A stretch of DNA of 20,727 bases from an uncultured Oscillospiraceae bacterium (GTDB lineage: Bacteria; Bacillota; Clostridia; Oscillospirales; Ruminococcaceae): contig UQSL01000029.1 in assembly GCA_900543705.1 (NCBI GenBank), forward strand, positions 1 to 20,727, in the 5' to 3' direction. Position numbers and translations under genes: made by a program. Positions 1 through 6,684 of this stretch are shown piece after piece. Within the stretch, counting starts at the first letter, position 1, and each line of letters opens with the position of its first letter. The notes beneath the pieces are model-generated. The model was not told the origin of the DNA. It ran no database searches and was given only the letters and a program-made list of their open reading frames with translations.

Positions 1-59
1 GGGTAGCACGACAGACTCTGACTCTGTTTGTCTGGGTTCAAATCCTAGTTCCGCAACCA
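1..59 (+). tRNA. tRNA-Gln(CTG), 5' end cut by window
   Basis: This is the 3' three quarters of a tRNA. The anticodon stem ACAGA/TCTGT encloses the loop CTCTGAC, giving anticodon CTG (glutamine, codon CAG). The T arm CTGGG/CCTAG holds TTCAAAT. The 3' acceptor strand TTCCGCA is followed by discriminator A and an encoded CCA at 57-59. The 5' acceptor strand and most of the D arm lie outside the window. A terminator hairpin follows directly. Confidence 0.9.
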
Positions 60-64
60 CCGAT

Positions 65-117
65 GTTTACGCCAATGTTGACCTCGTATGAGCCGTCAGG
101 ATTGGCGTAAATTTTTA
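65..117 (+). terminator. Rho-independent terminator after tRNA-Gln
   Basis: An 11-bp perfect stem, TTTACGCCAAT (66-76) with ATTGGCGTAAA (101-111), is followed by a T-rich tract. It lies 6 nt after the tRNA CCA end and should end the tRNA transcript. The loop is rather long at 24 nt. Confidence 0.75.
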
Positions 118-141
118 TCAAATCTGGAATAATACTTTTAA

Positions 142-374
142 TCATCCCATCTTTTCAGCGACTCCTATAGCAGTCTTACGATTGCCCAGGGGTCTATTTT
201 TTTGCCCGTCTTTAGCTTTCCGGCAATGACATTCTCCAATATTATTTCCTTACCTGCAATATGGAGATTTCTTCTTTCATCCGGAAAATCCGGATCTAAT
301 AAAATTGTGTTCATACCGTTTCTGGTTCTTCTGATACCTGCGAGAACTCTTTTTCTCAACAGATCAATCTGCAT
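142..374 (-). pseudogene. small minus-strand ORF of unknown family, probably frameshifted
   Basis: From the ATG at 374-372 the frame encodes 69 residues and stops at 165. AAAGG lies about 6 nt upstream of the ATG and could be its ribosome binding site. The peptide is charged and protein-like (LLDPDFPDERR in the middle, KIDPWAIVR near the end). Just before the stop, a +1 frame continues as TAIGVAEKMG and stops at 142, which looks more natural than the short in-frame end. A one-base deletion in the AAGA run is therefore possible. I do not recognise the family. It may be the surviving 3' part of an older gene, since the region upstream on the minus strand (375-600) holds no convincing continuation. 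The rest of 118-610 shows nothing else I can support. Confidence 0.3.
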
Positions 375-625
375 TCGAACCTTTGAACTGTTCTGAGATA
401 GCAGGACATATAGGAGGGAGGGATTTTCTTGGGATTGTTTTCTCCGAGAGAACGAGTTTTACCCATTTCTAGGAATAAACCTGTATTCAGCCTATCCTGA
501 GTTGTGCTTCCTAACAGGAAATTCCGGAAAATAAGAAGAGAATATTGTATTCTTTTTATAATAGGAAGTCCACTTCGTTTATTCTTTTCAATTAATAAGT
601 TAAAATCTCTCTTAGGAGGGATTTT

Positions 626-865
626 ATGTCTATAAATGGAATTTTTTCTTCCACTTTGTACCATAGACGTATTGGTTTAGGCTATACCCAAAAAAGAGTT
701 GCGGATGATTGTAATATATCACTTCGTCAATATCAATCCCTGGAGACGGGACATTCCCTGCCAACCTTAGTCACAGCTCTCCGTTTATCTATCGTCTTAG
801 ATTTCTCCTTAGAAACTTTTAAAAGTGAGGTGGCAATGCTTGTATTACCAGTATCGCATTCTTGA
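626..865 (+). CDS. XRE-family (Cro/C1-type) helix-turn-helix regulator
   Basis: This is a 79-residue putative DNA-binding protein. Residues 11-60 show the XRE pattern: an R-x-x-x-G-x-T-Q-x-x-V-A start, the turn and recognition helix (DDCNISLRQYQSLETG), then the S-L-P-T-L helix typical of single-domain Cro/C1 proteins. No effector domain is present, which is usual for small autoregulators. The start is supported by AGGAGGG at 614-620, 5 nt before the ATG. The 3' end overlaps the start of the next gene by 26 nt, so translation is probably coupled. Its target is unknown. Nothing in the sequence links it to the large operon downstream. Confidence 0.75.
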   Translation: MSINGIFSSTLYHRRIGLGYTQKRVADDCNISLRQYQSLETGHSLPTLVTALRLSIVLDFSLETFKSEVAMLVLPVSHS

Positions 866-1073
866 AGAAGTCCTCTTTCATCCGGATATCGGTACTTATC
901 TTACGTTCGGTATTCAGTGTTATCTCCAAAATCCCGAAAAATTAGTAGCTGCTCTATCAGATATCTCAACAGATAAAGCCTTTGTGCAAAATTTGGCACA
1001 AAAATTTACAGACGGCCAGCTTTATCCAATCCACCTGTTGGATGTCATCGAAGATGCACTATTGATGGTCTGA
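840..1073 (+). CDS. DUF6514-like small protein
   Basis: This 77-residue protein resembles, from memory of the family pattern, the small Clostridia proteins annotated DUF6514: an N-terminal YYQYRILEE strand, then DIGTYLTFGIQCY and a C-terminal acidic helix. I chose the TTG at 840 because GTGAGGTGG (825-833) sits 6 nt upstream and because the family usually begins directly with this strand. A GTG at 825 in the same frame is an alternative that adds five residues. The function is unknown. The overlap with the XRE gene in another frame suggests the two are made as a pair, perhaps as regulator and modulator. Confidence 0.6.
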   Translation: MYYQYRILEEVLFHPDIGTYLTFGIQCYLQNPEKLVAALSDISTDKAFVQNLAQKFTDGQLYPIHLLDVIEDALLMV

Positions 1074-1298
1074 TGAAAGCTGCTACTTCACACATTGGAA
1101 ATCGGATTGAAATATTTTTTGGTTAAACCGGTGATATGTCACATCATCGTCCCGCCTAATTACCTGGACTAATTCAGGGCAAATGGCGGACGGTAAGCCT
1201 ACTTGAGTATCGATTAGATGCTCTGCACACCACGGTACGGAAGAAATCAGAAGATCAAATGTCAGCGAAACACACACGAGCGAAACTTTAAACAGCCA
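1074..1298. other. intergenic stretch without a supportable gene
   Basis: I see only short ORFs on both strands with no ribosome binding site and no recognisable motif. Forward reading frames break several times, which would fit decayed coding DNA, but I cannot name a parent gene. Confidence 0.4.
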
Positions 1299-1328
1299 AA
1301 GCGGGCAGGATTATTATTCTGCCCGCTT
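1299..1328. repeat. perfect 10-bp inverted repeat
   Basis: AAGCGGGCAG (1299-1308) and CTGCCCGCTT (1319-1328) form a GC-rich perfect stem with a 10-nt AT-only loop. No T-tract follows on the plus strand, so it is not a textbook terminator. It may be the first stem of the hairpin series that continues to about 1500. Confidence 0.6.
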
Positions 1329-1339
1329 ATACTCTACTT

Positions 1340-1520
1340 TCGTAAGTTTCAGGTGTGAAGAGCGCCTGAAATGAAAAGCAACCCGTAAAGCGGGTGAGAT
1401 TGCCAAGTAATCAGCCCAATGGCTTGAACAAAGTAAAAACCAGCGTCACGCTGGCTTCGGGTCAAGTGCAAAACTGAATTTCCGCTGCACAAAAGCAGTG
1501 CAAGAGCAGTCTTTCGCAGT
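1340..1520 (+). ncRNA. candidate structured RNA (hairpin series), unidentified
   Basis: Several stems lie close together with no ORF: TTTCAGG/CCTGAAA (1347-1353 with 1365-1371, extendable by 2 bp), ACCCG/CGGGT (1381-1385 with 1391-1395), CAAG/CTTG (1404-1407 with 1423-1426) and CCAGCG/CGCTGG (1440-1445 with 1449-1454). A GCTGC/GCAG-rich stretch follows. This density suggests a folded RNA. I cannot assign it to an Rfam class or fix its ends or strand. It sits just upstream of a strong promoter, so it could also be a separate transcript or regulatory DNA. Confidence 0.3.
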
Positions 1521-1526
1521 GAAAAG

Positions 1527-1555
1527 TTTACAGATTGTAATTTGTATGATATAAT
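1527..1555 (+). promoter_or_regulatory. sigma70-type promoter for the zinc-ribbon gene
   Basis: TTTACA (1527-1532), a 17-nt spacer and TATAAT (1550-1555) form a near-consensus housekeeping promoter. Transcription would start near 1562, leaving a leader of about 270 nt before the ATG at 1832. The leader contains a perfect 14-bp hairpin. Confidence 0.7.
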
Positions 1556-1701
1556 ATTTAAAATGGTGTTTTAAAATTGTATATAATGAAGGTTCAATAT
1601 TTGTTTATAGCGCATTTCATACCCTGTTTTTATTCGTCTCAGTAACGCTAAACTGTAAACGGATTGTCTCCCTGGGTATTTGTCAATAATATCAGAAAAA
1701 T

Positions 1702-1735
1702 AGGCCGTTTCGATGCGGCTACATCGAAACGGCCT
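1702..1735. repeat. perfect 14-bp hairpin in the leader of the zinc-ribbon gene
   Basis: AGGCCGTTTCGATG (1702-1715) pairs perfectly with CATCGAAACGGCCT (1722-1735) around the 6-nt loop CGGCTA. No U-tract follows, so it is not an obvious terminator. It could be a protein- or ribosome-sensing leader element, an mRNA-stabilising hairpin, or a protein-binding palindrome. Confidence 0.7.
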
Positions 1736-1831
1736 CACCATACCAGGTAGGTCCGATGCCTTCCCTCTGACAATATTATATCGGGATATTCGGTCGATTT
1801 CCGTCGAACATCCTAGAAAGAGGGAAGAACT

Positions 1832-2350
1832 ATGAAATGTCCAAAGTGTGGAACAGAATATCAGGGGAAATTCTGTCCGAAGTGCAACCTATCTGTAAAA
1901 AAGCCGTCAAAAAACGGAAAATCATTTAAAATTGCCGCCAGTATTATCGGCGGAATCTTGGTCTTATCCTTAGTGTCCTCAATTTTTGGTCAATCGGAAA
2001 GTACGGATACTCTGCTCAGTGTTTCTTCCAACATATCGTCTACTATGCCTTTTTCTTCGTCTGTCAGCGCCAAAGAAAGCTCCAGTACTCCGGTAATTGA
2101 GTACACAACTCCGCCGGAAACGCAGCAGGAATCCTCCGCCGCTCCAGTTGAGCCCACACCGGAGCCGGTAACAGAGCCGCAACCAGAACCAAGGCACGAA
2201 CCGCAGCAGACAACCATGGTGTGGATTTCTCGATCTGGAAAAAAATATCACAGCAATCCCAATTGCAGCGGCATGAAAAGCCCCTCCCAAGTGTCGATAG
2301 AGCAGGCACAATCCAGTGGATATACTCCCTGCAAAAAATGTTACAGTTAA
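1832..2350 (+). CDS. zinc-ribbon, single-TM protein with C-terminal metal-knuckle domain
   Basis: This 172-residue protein has three parts. An N-terminal zinc ribbon carries CPKC at residues 3-6 and CPKC at 15-18. A hydrophobic membrane segment spans about 33-53. A long Ser/Thr/Pro/Glu-rich linker follows, and a C-terminal domain from about 129 carries a YH...C...PCKKC pattern (H140, C145, C167, C170) that looks like a second metal site. Similar C-terminal domains occur in small Firmicute and phage-associated proteins of unknown function. The expected topology is zinc ribbon inside and C-terminal domain outside the cell. The start is supported by AAAGAGGGAAG at 1817-1827. The gene is monocistronic, with its own promoter and a strong terminator. 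The substrate or partner is unknown. Confidence 0.8.
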   Translation: MKCPKCGTEYQGKFCPKCNLSVKKPSKNGKSFKIAASIIGGILVLSLVSSIFGQSESTDTLLSVSSNISSTMPFSSSVSAKESSSTPVIEYTTPPETQQESSAAPVEPTPEPVTEPQPEPRHEPQQTTMVWISRSGKKYHSNPNCSGMKSPSQVSIEQAQSSGYTPCKKCYS

Positions 2351-2364
2351 AAAATACTCCATCT

Positions 2365-2406
2365 AAAGTCAAAACCACGCGTGCTACGCGTGGTTTTGAC
2401 TTTTTT
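2365..2406 (+). terminator. strong rho-independent terminator
   Basis: A perfect 17-bp stem (2365-2381 with 2387-2403) has loop TGCTA, a 3' T-run and a 5' A-run, so it may work in both directions. It ends the zinc-ribbon transcript and insulates the downstream operon. Confidence 0.9.
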
Positions 2407-2704
2407 AAAATTTATCCTGGAATTGGCGGACGTAATAAAAGGATAGAAATTCATACACATGCAAGAACAAAGCCAATCCATATGCGTGAAGAATCTGGAG
2501 GATTTGATTTTGAAACTCTTGTGATCGGAAGAGGAAAAGTCCTCATGTCAATTTCATGATATTCCATAAAAAGCCCGGGAGATAATTCACTATTAGGCAT
2601 TTTTTACAGTTGAAAAAACTGCACAAGAAGAATGGGAATAATTGTGAGAATAGGAAAATATCTGTCGAAAACTGTCGATATTATGAAAAATAAAGAAAAT
2701 AATG
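2407..2704. other. intergenic region upstream of the biosynthetic operon
   Basis: I see no supportable gene. A forward frame stays open to 2559 and includes KRIEIHTHARTKPIHMREE, but it has no start signal of its own and runs in through the terminator, so it may be decayed coding DNA. Near the end lie two possible operator elements: CAGTT-GAAAA-AACTG (about 2607-2621) and a tandem CTGTCGAAAACTGTCGA. Confidence 0.35.
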
Positions 2705-2733
2705 TTTACAAATAAGTGGAAATATTGTATTAT
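2705..2733 (+). promoter_or_regulatory. sigma70-type promoter of the biosynthetic operon
   Basis: TTTACA (2705-2710), a 17-nt spacer and TATTAT (2728-2733) precede the first gene. Transcription would start near 2740, giving a leader of about 100 nt. The leader holds a small inverted repeat, CATGAA (2789-2794) with TTCATG (2803-2808). No other convincing promoter was seen before 18128, which supports a single operon. Confidence 0.65.
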
Positions 2734-2843
2734 TTTAAATAAAATGCTGGAAAAGATAACTTAGATTATAATATTCTCTACTTTCAAACATGAAGCAAGT
2801 TTTTCATGAAATATAGACAAATAGAGAGGAAAAGTGCAGTGGG

Positions 2844-3683
2844 ATGAATATTTTAGGAGTGGATATTGGCGGAACAAAAATGTATTTGTGTATTGCGGTG
2901 GATGGAAAATACATAGAACATACGGTCCCGACGGGGAAGACTTGTACAGCGGATTATCTGAAAAAAGAAATTTATCACTTTATTTCCCGGCTTCCGATAC
3001 CGGTGGACGCTTTGGGAATCGGAATCAGCGGAATGATTTCCAGAGATCTTTATGTAGTGCGATCAGATACATTGCCAAATCTCAATGGGCTTACTTCCTA
3101 TTTTTTCTCGGAAAATGGGCTTGAAGTCAGATTGCTCAATGATTTACGCTGTGCAACCTATGCCGAGGTGGCAAATTATCCGAATGACGAGGTTTTAGCA
3201 GTGGTGTTGGTGGGCTCGGGAACAGCTGCCGGCATTGCAATCCACGGGGAGGTACTTAACGGCAGCACCGGATTTGCAGGGGAAGTTGGATATCTACCGG
3301 TCATGACAGATACAGGAATCCAGTATGGGGACGATATGAGCGGTGGAAATGCCTTGCGGAGAAGATCAGGCTGGACACCACAGGAATTACTTGAAAAACT
3401 AAAAGACAGCGACCCGGATGCTCTGAAATTGATAGAGGATGCGGGTACTTATTTAGGAATGGCTTTGGCAAGCCTGATTAACCTTCTTAATCCGAGTAAG
3501 TTGATTCTGGGAGGCAGGACAACGACCTATCCGGGATACCTAAAACAGGCGATGAAAATCTGCAATACATACAGTCTTCCGCCTGCCAGAAAATCGTGCA
3601 ATATTGTTCCGCCTACTGACACAGTACGGGCTGTGGCACTCGGCGCAATTGAATATGTCAAGAGGCAGTGCCATGACAGATAA
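2844..3683 (+). CDS. ROK-family sugar kinase, zinc-site-deficient
   Basis: This 279-residue protein of the ROK family (Repressor, ORF, Kinase) is of glucokinase or N-acetylhexosamine-kinase type. Residues 7-12 (DIGGTK) form the first phosphate-binding loop. N99-D100 supplies the probable catalytic Asp. GSGTAAG (124-130) and the GFAGEVG segment (143-149) match the ROK signature. There is no N-terminal HTH, so it is an enzyme rather than a repressor. The usual ROK zinc site (a His after EIG and a CxCGxxGCxE cluster) is absent: Y150 stands where the His is expected, and no Cys lies in 150-175. GAGAGGA (2824-2830) precedes the ATG, and a GTG at 2834 is out of frame. It is the first gene of the operon and overlaps the next by 11 nt. 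I infer that it phosphorylates a sugar precursor or sugar-like intermediate; the substrate is unknown. Confidence 0.85.
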   Translation: MNILGVDIGGTKMYLCIAVDGKYIEHTVPTGKTCTADYLKKEIYHFISRLPIPVDALGIGISGMISRDLYVVRSDTLPNLNGLTSYFFSENGLEVRLLNDLRCATYAEVANYPNDEVLAVVLVGSGTAAGIAIHGEVLNGSTGFAGEVGYLPVMTDTGIQYGDDMSGGNALRRRSGWTPQELLEKLKDSDPDALKLIEDAGTYLGMALASLINLLNPSKLILGGRTTTYPGYLKQAMKICNTYSLPPARKSCNIVPPTDTVRAVALGAIEYVKRQCHDR

Positions 3684-4677
3684 AATCATGCAGGAAAAGA
3701 AAGAGGTCCAGCTTAAGACAAGCGAGATGATACAGGGTGTTCATTGCCATTGGTCTTCGATCACTAATGTGTTTAAAACATTGGTGCCGGAATTTCTCCC
3801 TTCGGTCGTCTTTTTATCCGAACACGGACTGCAAACACAATACCAGGTGAAAAAAGCACATGATTTTTCGGATCTTGTGTTAACAAACCATTTGAGTAGA
3901 CTCTATTTACAGTTTTTTCAAAGAAATGGAGTGGAGTTTCACTGCCATGATGCGGATATCTCTTTCTCCGAGCTTTTGCAGAGGATTAAAAAAGAAAATG
4001 ATAGGGGCTTTCCTGTGGTAATTTCTCTTTTTTCCAAGGAAATCCCCTATCATGCCGTGTACAACAGCACCAGCTCCAATATGCATTTTGTGATCGTTCG
4101 TGCAGTAAAAGTAGATAAGCTGTTCGTACAGGATAGCTTTATTCCAACCCATCCGGAATCCATTTTTTGCGGATGGGTGAAACAAAGCCAAATGGAATTG
4201 AGCTGGGAGAAATCTGTAAAGAAAGCATACTTTTTTAATGAATCCCAAGTCTCTCTTATTCGGGAAATGTGTTGTGCCGGTTTGGAAAAAGATTGCCTGA
4301 ATGCGGAAATTGAGCGATACCTGGATTCCGGACGAGAGGGGATCGATTGGTTTTTACGGGATTTTAGCGAATGTGCAGAGAATTTTCCGCAGACGATTCG
4401 AAATAATGCAAGATTGATTTGTTTTAGGCTTCTATTCGATTCGGTTGTCCCGTCACGAAAGCTTCTGGCAAATGCTTTGCGAGAAATTCGAGACGGGCTG
4501 TGTGTAGAAACCCGCCGCCTGGAAGAGGTTATTCAGGAATGGTACAAGATTACCTTTTCCTTGATGAAATACAGTTATGGGCACTCCAATGCGGGATTTA
4601 TCAAAACGGCCCAGCGTATGGGACGGGTCATGGAACAGGAAAGAGAACTTTTGCGGGAAATTCTGCACAAACAATAA
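3673..4677 (+). CDS. BtrH-like cysteine acyltransferase/peptidase-fold protein (first copy)
   Basis: This 334-residue protein begins with a BtrH N-terminal-type domain. It shows a probable Cys-His-Asp triad: C25 in GVHCHWSSITN, H138 in SNMHFVIV and D154 in FVQDSF, with the family-like SEHGLQTQY block at 49-57. The C-terminal half is helical and unassigned. In butirosin biosynthesis BtrH moves an acyl group from the carrier protein BtrI onto an amine of the aminoglycoside, so I infer acyl transfer from a carrier protein here. I chose the ATG at 3673 rather than the longer frame because AAGAGG (3660-3665) is 7 nt upstream. This start overlaps the end of the kinase gene, which implies coupling. 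A second related protein closes the operon. Peptidase or cyclase activity is the alternative. Confidence 0.75.
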   Translation: MTDKIMQEKKEVQLKTSEMIQGVHCHWSSITNVFKTLVPEFLPSVVFLSEHGLQTQYQVKKAHDFSDLVLTNHLSRLYLQFFQRNGVEFHCHDADISFSELLQRIKKENDRGFPVVISLFSKEIPYHAVYNSTSSNMHFVIVRAVKVDKLFVQDSFIPTHPESIFCGWVKQSQMELSWEKSVKKAYFFNESQVSLIREMCCAGLEKDCLNAEIERYLDSGREGIDWFLRDFSECAENFPQTIRNNARLICFRLLFDSVVPSRKLLANALREIRDGLCVETRRLEEVIQEWYKITFSLMKYSYGHSNAGFIKTAQRMGRVMEQERELLREILHKQ

Positions 4678-4693
4678 AGAAGAGGTTGATAAC

Positions 4694-5773
4694 ATGGCCG
4701 TATTTGATATTACCAATGCCTGTAATTTACGGTGTATCTACTGCTGCAGAGGGGAATACGACAGGAAAAAAATCAAGGAACCCAGCCAGCAGGAGGTTTT
4801 GGATACCATCCGGCAGTTTATACAAAATCGGGCGACCTTTGTTGTACTTCAGGGTGGGGAGCCTCTCATTCGAAAGGATATTGTCCCGATTTTAAAAAGT
4901 GTGGGGGAGCTGAAACGAAAACCGGGCAGCCATATCCTGGAGGATTTAAAAGAGTTACTGAAACTCCGTGCAGAACCGGAGGAGTTTCGGCTGAAATACA
5001 AAAAAATCCTGATAAAAAACGGACTCCCTGTCTTTTATGTAACGACAAACGGGATGATTGACTCGGAGGAAATCAAACAGGCGCTGATTGACGGCGGATT
5101 TTCTGTGGATATCTCCCTGGATTCCGTAGACCCGGAGGTGAACCGGCAAACAAGGCTTGGGATTGATTTTGGCAAGGTGGTATCCACCATCGGTCATTTT
5201 TCAAAAGAACTCCCTGTTCATCTTTCCTGTACGGTTACGGAATATAACGTGGATCATCTGACAGAGATGCTTCCCTTTGCCAAGCAGCACTCCTGTCTGT
5301 CGGTAAAATATTCTCCAGTAATTATGGTGGGAAGCCGAAAAGAAAACGATGAGAGGTTCCGTAACAAGTATTTTGAACAGCTGAATCGGATCCTCGACGA
5401 TTTTGAGCAGTATCAGGACGACTTATTCTTAAATGTCAAGCTCTATCCGCATTATCTACAGTACGAGGAGGGGAGAAGGGTTTTCAAACGCCTGGCCAAT
5501 ACTACGAATATTGTTTTAGAGATGCACGAATGCGCTGCACTCCAAATGATTAAAGAAATCTATGTGGACACAAATTTGGATGTTTATGGCTGCGCTTCCA
5601 TGAAGGGGACAAAAGAGGCGGTGATTGGGAACCTCCATGACAGCACTCTTTATAACATCTGGCACAGTAAGACGCGAAAGGAAATGTGGGAAGATATGCA
5701 GAAGACCCACGATCTTCTGTGCGAATACGGAGGCTGTGCAGGGGCTGCTTTTTGCCAGCAGTTTAGAAAGTAG
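4694..5773 (+). CDS. radical SAM enzyme with partial SPASM/twitch-like C-terminus
   Basis: This 359-residue protein is a radical S-adenosylmethionine enzyme. C10-x3-C14-x2-C17 would bind the catalytic [4Fe-4S] cluster, GGE lies at 54-56, and TTNG (117-120) and DISLDS (139-144) are typical barrel strands. The C-terminus has further Cys (C280, C300, C343, C348, C354) in a spacing that suggests at least one auxiliary cluster, though fewer than a full SPASM domain. Two oddities stand out: the cluster motif is only ten residues from the N-terminus, and a charged helical insertion (about 72-110) separates the GGE strand from the next. AGAGG (4681-4685) supports the ATG at 4694; an upstream frame extension is not needed. 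No precursor peptide is nearby, so I infer a small-molecule or carrier-bound substrate, as for the dehydrogenase BtrN. Confidence 0.85.
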   Translation: MAVFDITNACNLRCIYCCRGEYDRKKIKEPSQQEVLDTIRQFIQNRATFVVLQGGEPLIRKDIVPILKSVGELKRKPGSHILEDLKELLKLRAEPEEFRLKYKKILIKNGLPVFYVTTNGMIDSEEIKQALIDGGFSVDISLDSVDPEVNRQTRLGIDFGKVVSTIGHFSKELPVHLSCTVTEYNVDHLTEMLPFAKQHSCLSVKYSPVIMVGSRKENDERFRNKYFEQLNRILDDFEQYQDDLFLNVKLYPHYLQYEEGRRVFKRLANTTNIVLEMHECAALQMIKEIYVDTNLDVYGCASMKGTKEAVIGNLHDSTLYNIWHSKTRKEMWEDMQKTHDLLCEYGGCAGAAFCQQFRK

Positions 5774-5784
5774 GAGGCTCCAGG

Positions 5785-6684
5785 ATGAAAGTAAGCGTTA
5801 TCGTGCCGACTTTTAACAAGGCACCTCGTTTGAACCTGATGTTGGCCTCGGCCGTCTGTCAGAATTTCGATTTGCACGAGGTAGAAATTTTACTCATTGA
5901 TGACGGTTCGATTGACGAAACCGAGCAAGTCGTGGAAAAATACCGGAACAGGCTGAATCTTCAGTATCTAAGAAAAAATCATGGCGGCAGGTCTTTTGCA
6001 AGAAATGAAGGGATACGCGCTGCAAAGGGAGAAATCGTAATTTTCTCTGACGACGACGTCATCTGGGGCAAGTCTTTTTTGATATCCCATTATCAGCGGC
6101 AAAAAGAGCAGGGCCCCTGTGTTGTCCATGGACAAATCCGTTCCCTGCCGTTTGTAAAATTTTTTGAGAATCCAACCACAGGAAGCCTGTATGCGGGTAT
6201 GGGGAGCAAGCTGTCGCTGAACAGGCTGCGAAGCAGGTGTATCAGCGAAGAGGATATCTCCCACTATTTTGAGCAAAAGGTACATCAAAATTCCAACCTG
6301 TCTACGACGGAACAAATGATATTCTCGATATTCGAACAGGATGTAAAATCCTTGCAGTGGTTAGGATGTACCGGCGCCAATTTTTCCGCACCGCTCGAAG
6401 ATTTAAAGGCTATCCATGGCTTTGACGAGGGGTTTGGGCTAACTTGGGGCTTTGAGGATTTTGAACTGGGTTATCGGTTGCAGGCACTCGGCAGGGAGTT
6501 TTTGTACAGTGTAGATGCCGTCAATTACCATCTGGTACATTTTCGTCAAACGCTGGAAGATGAGCTTGAAACATCCTTTCATTATTTTTATTCCCTGCAT
6601 CCGGATGAAAGTTTGAAAAATATCTACGAGTTTCTTTCTGGGAAAATAGACGAAAAATTTTTCTTACAGAGGAGTGGTTACTGA
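5785..6684 (+). CDS. family 2 (GT-A) glycosyltransferase
   Basis: This 299-residue protein is a cytoplasmic glycosyltransferase using a nucleotide-sugar donor. The N-terminus (VSVIVPTFNK) and DDGS (39-42) form the nucleotide-binding fold. FSDDDV puts the metal-binding DxD at 89-91. WGFEDFELGYRL (221-232) contains the catalytic ED motif of the Glyco_transf_7C-like C-terminal half. It has no membrane segment, so it is more likely a tailoring enzyme than a cell-wall polymerase. AGGAGG (5772-5777) overlaps the stop of the upstream gene, 7 nt before the ATG. The stop overlaps the next start (TGATG), so it is coupled to the dehydroquinate-synthase-like gene. Donor and acceptor are unknown; the ROK kinase may help supply the donor. 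Confidence 0.85.
   Translation: MKVSVIVPTFNKAPRLNLMLASAVCQNFDLHEVEILLIDDGSIDETEQVVEKYRNRLNLQYLRKNHGGRSFARNEGIRAAKGEIVIFSDDDVIWGKSFLISHYQRQKEQGPCVVHGQIRSLPFVKFFENPTTGSLYAGMGSKLSLNRLRSRCISEEDISHYFEQKVHQNSNLSTTEQMIFSIFEQDVKSLQWLGCTGANFSAPLEDLKAIHGFDEGFGLTWGFEDFELGYRLQALGREFLYSVDAVNYHLVHFRQTLEDELETSFHYFYSLHPDESLKNIYEFLSGKIDEKFFLQRSGY

Noticed and set aside
356..664. 102-residue minus-strand ORF before the XRE gene
   Set aside because: It covers the ribosome binding site and start of the well-supported XRE gene, and shows no family features.
1083..1277. 64-residue ORF on the minus strand
   Set aside because: It has no ribosome binding site, no motif and no recognisable family, so it is probably chance or decayed DNA.
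2221..2559. 112-residue forward ORF spanning the terminator
   Set aside because: It overlaps the zinc-ribbon gene in another frame, runs through the terminator and has no start signal.
3604..3672. Longer start for the first BtrH-like gene
   Set aside because: It would lie deep inside the kinase gene with no ribosome binding site, whereas 3673 has AAGAGG at a good distance.
4577..4693. N-terminal extension of the first radical SAM enzyme
   Set aside because: The extension overlaps the upstream coding sequence and reads as non-protein-like residues. The ATG at 4694 has a ribosome binding site.
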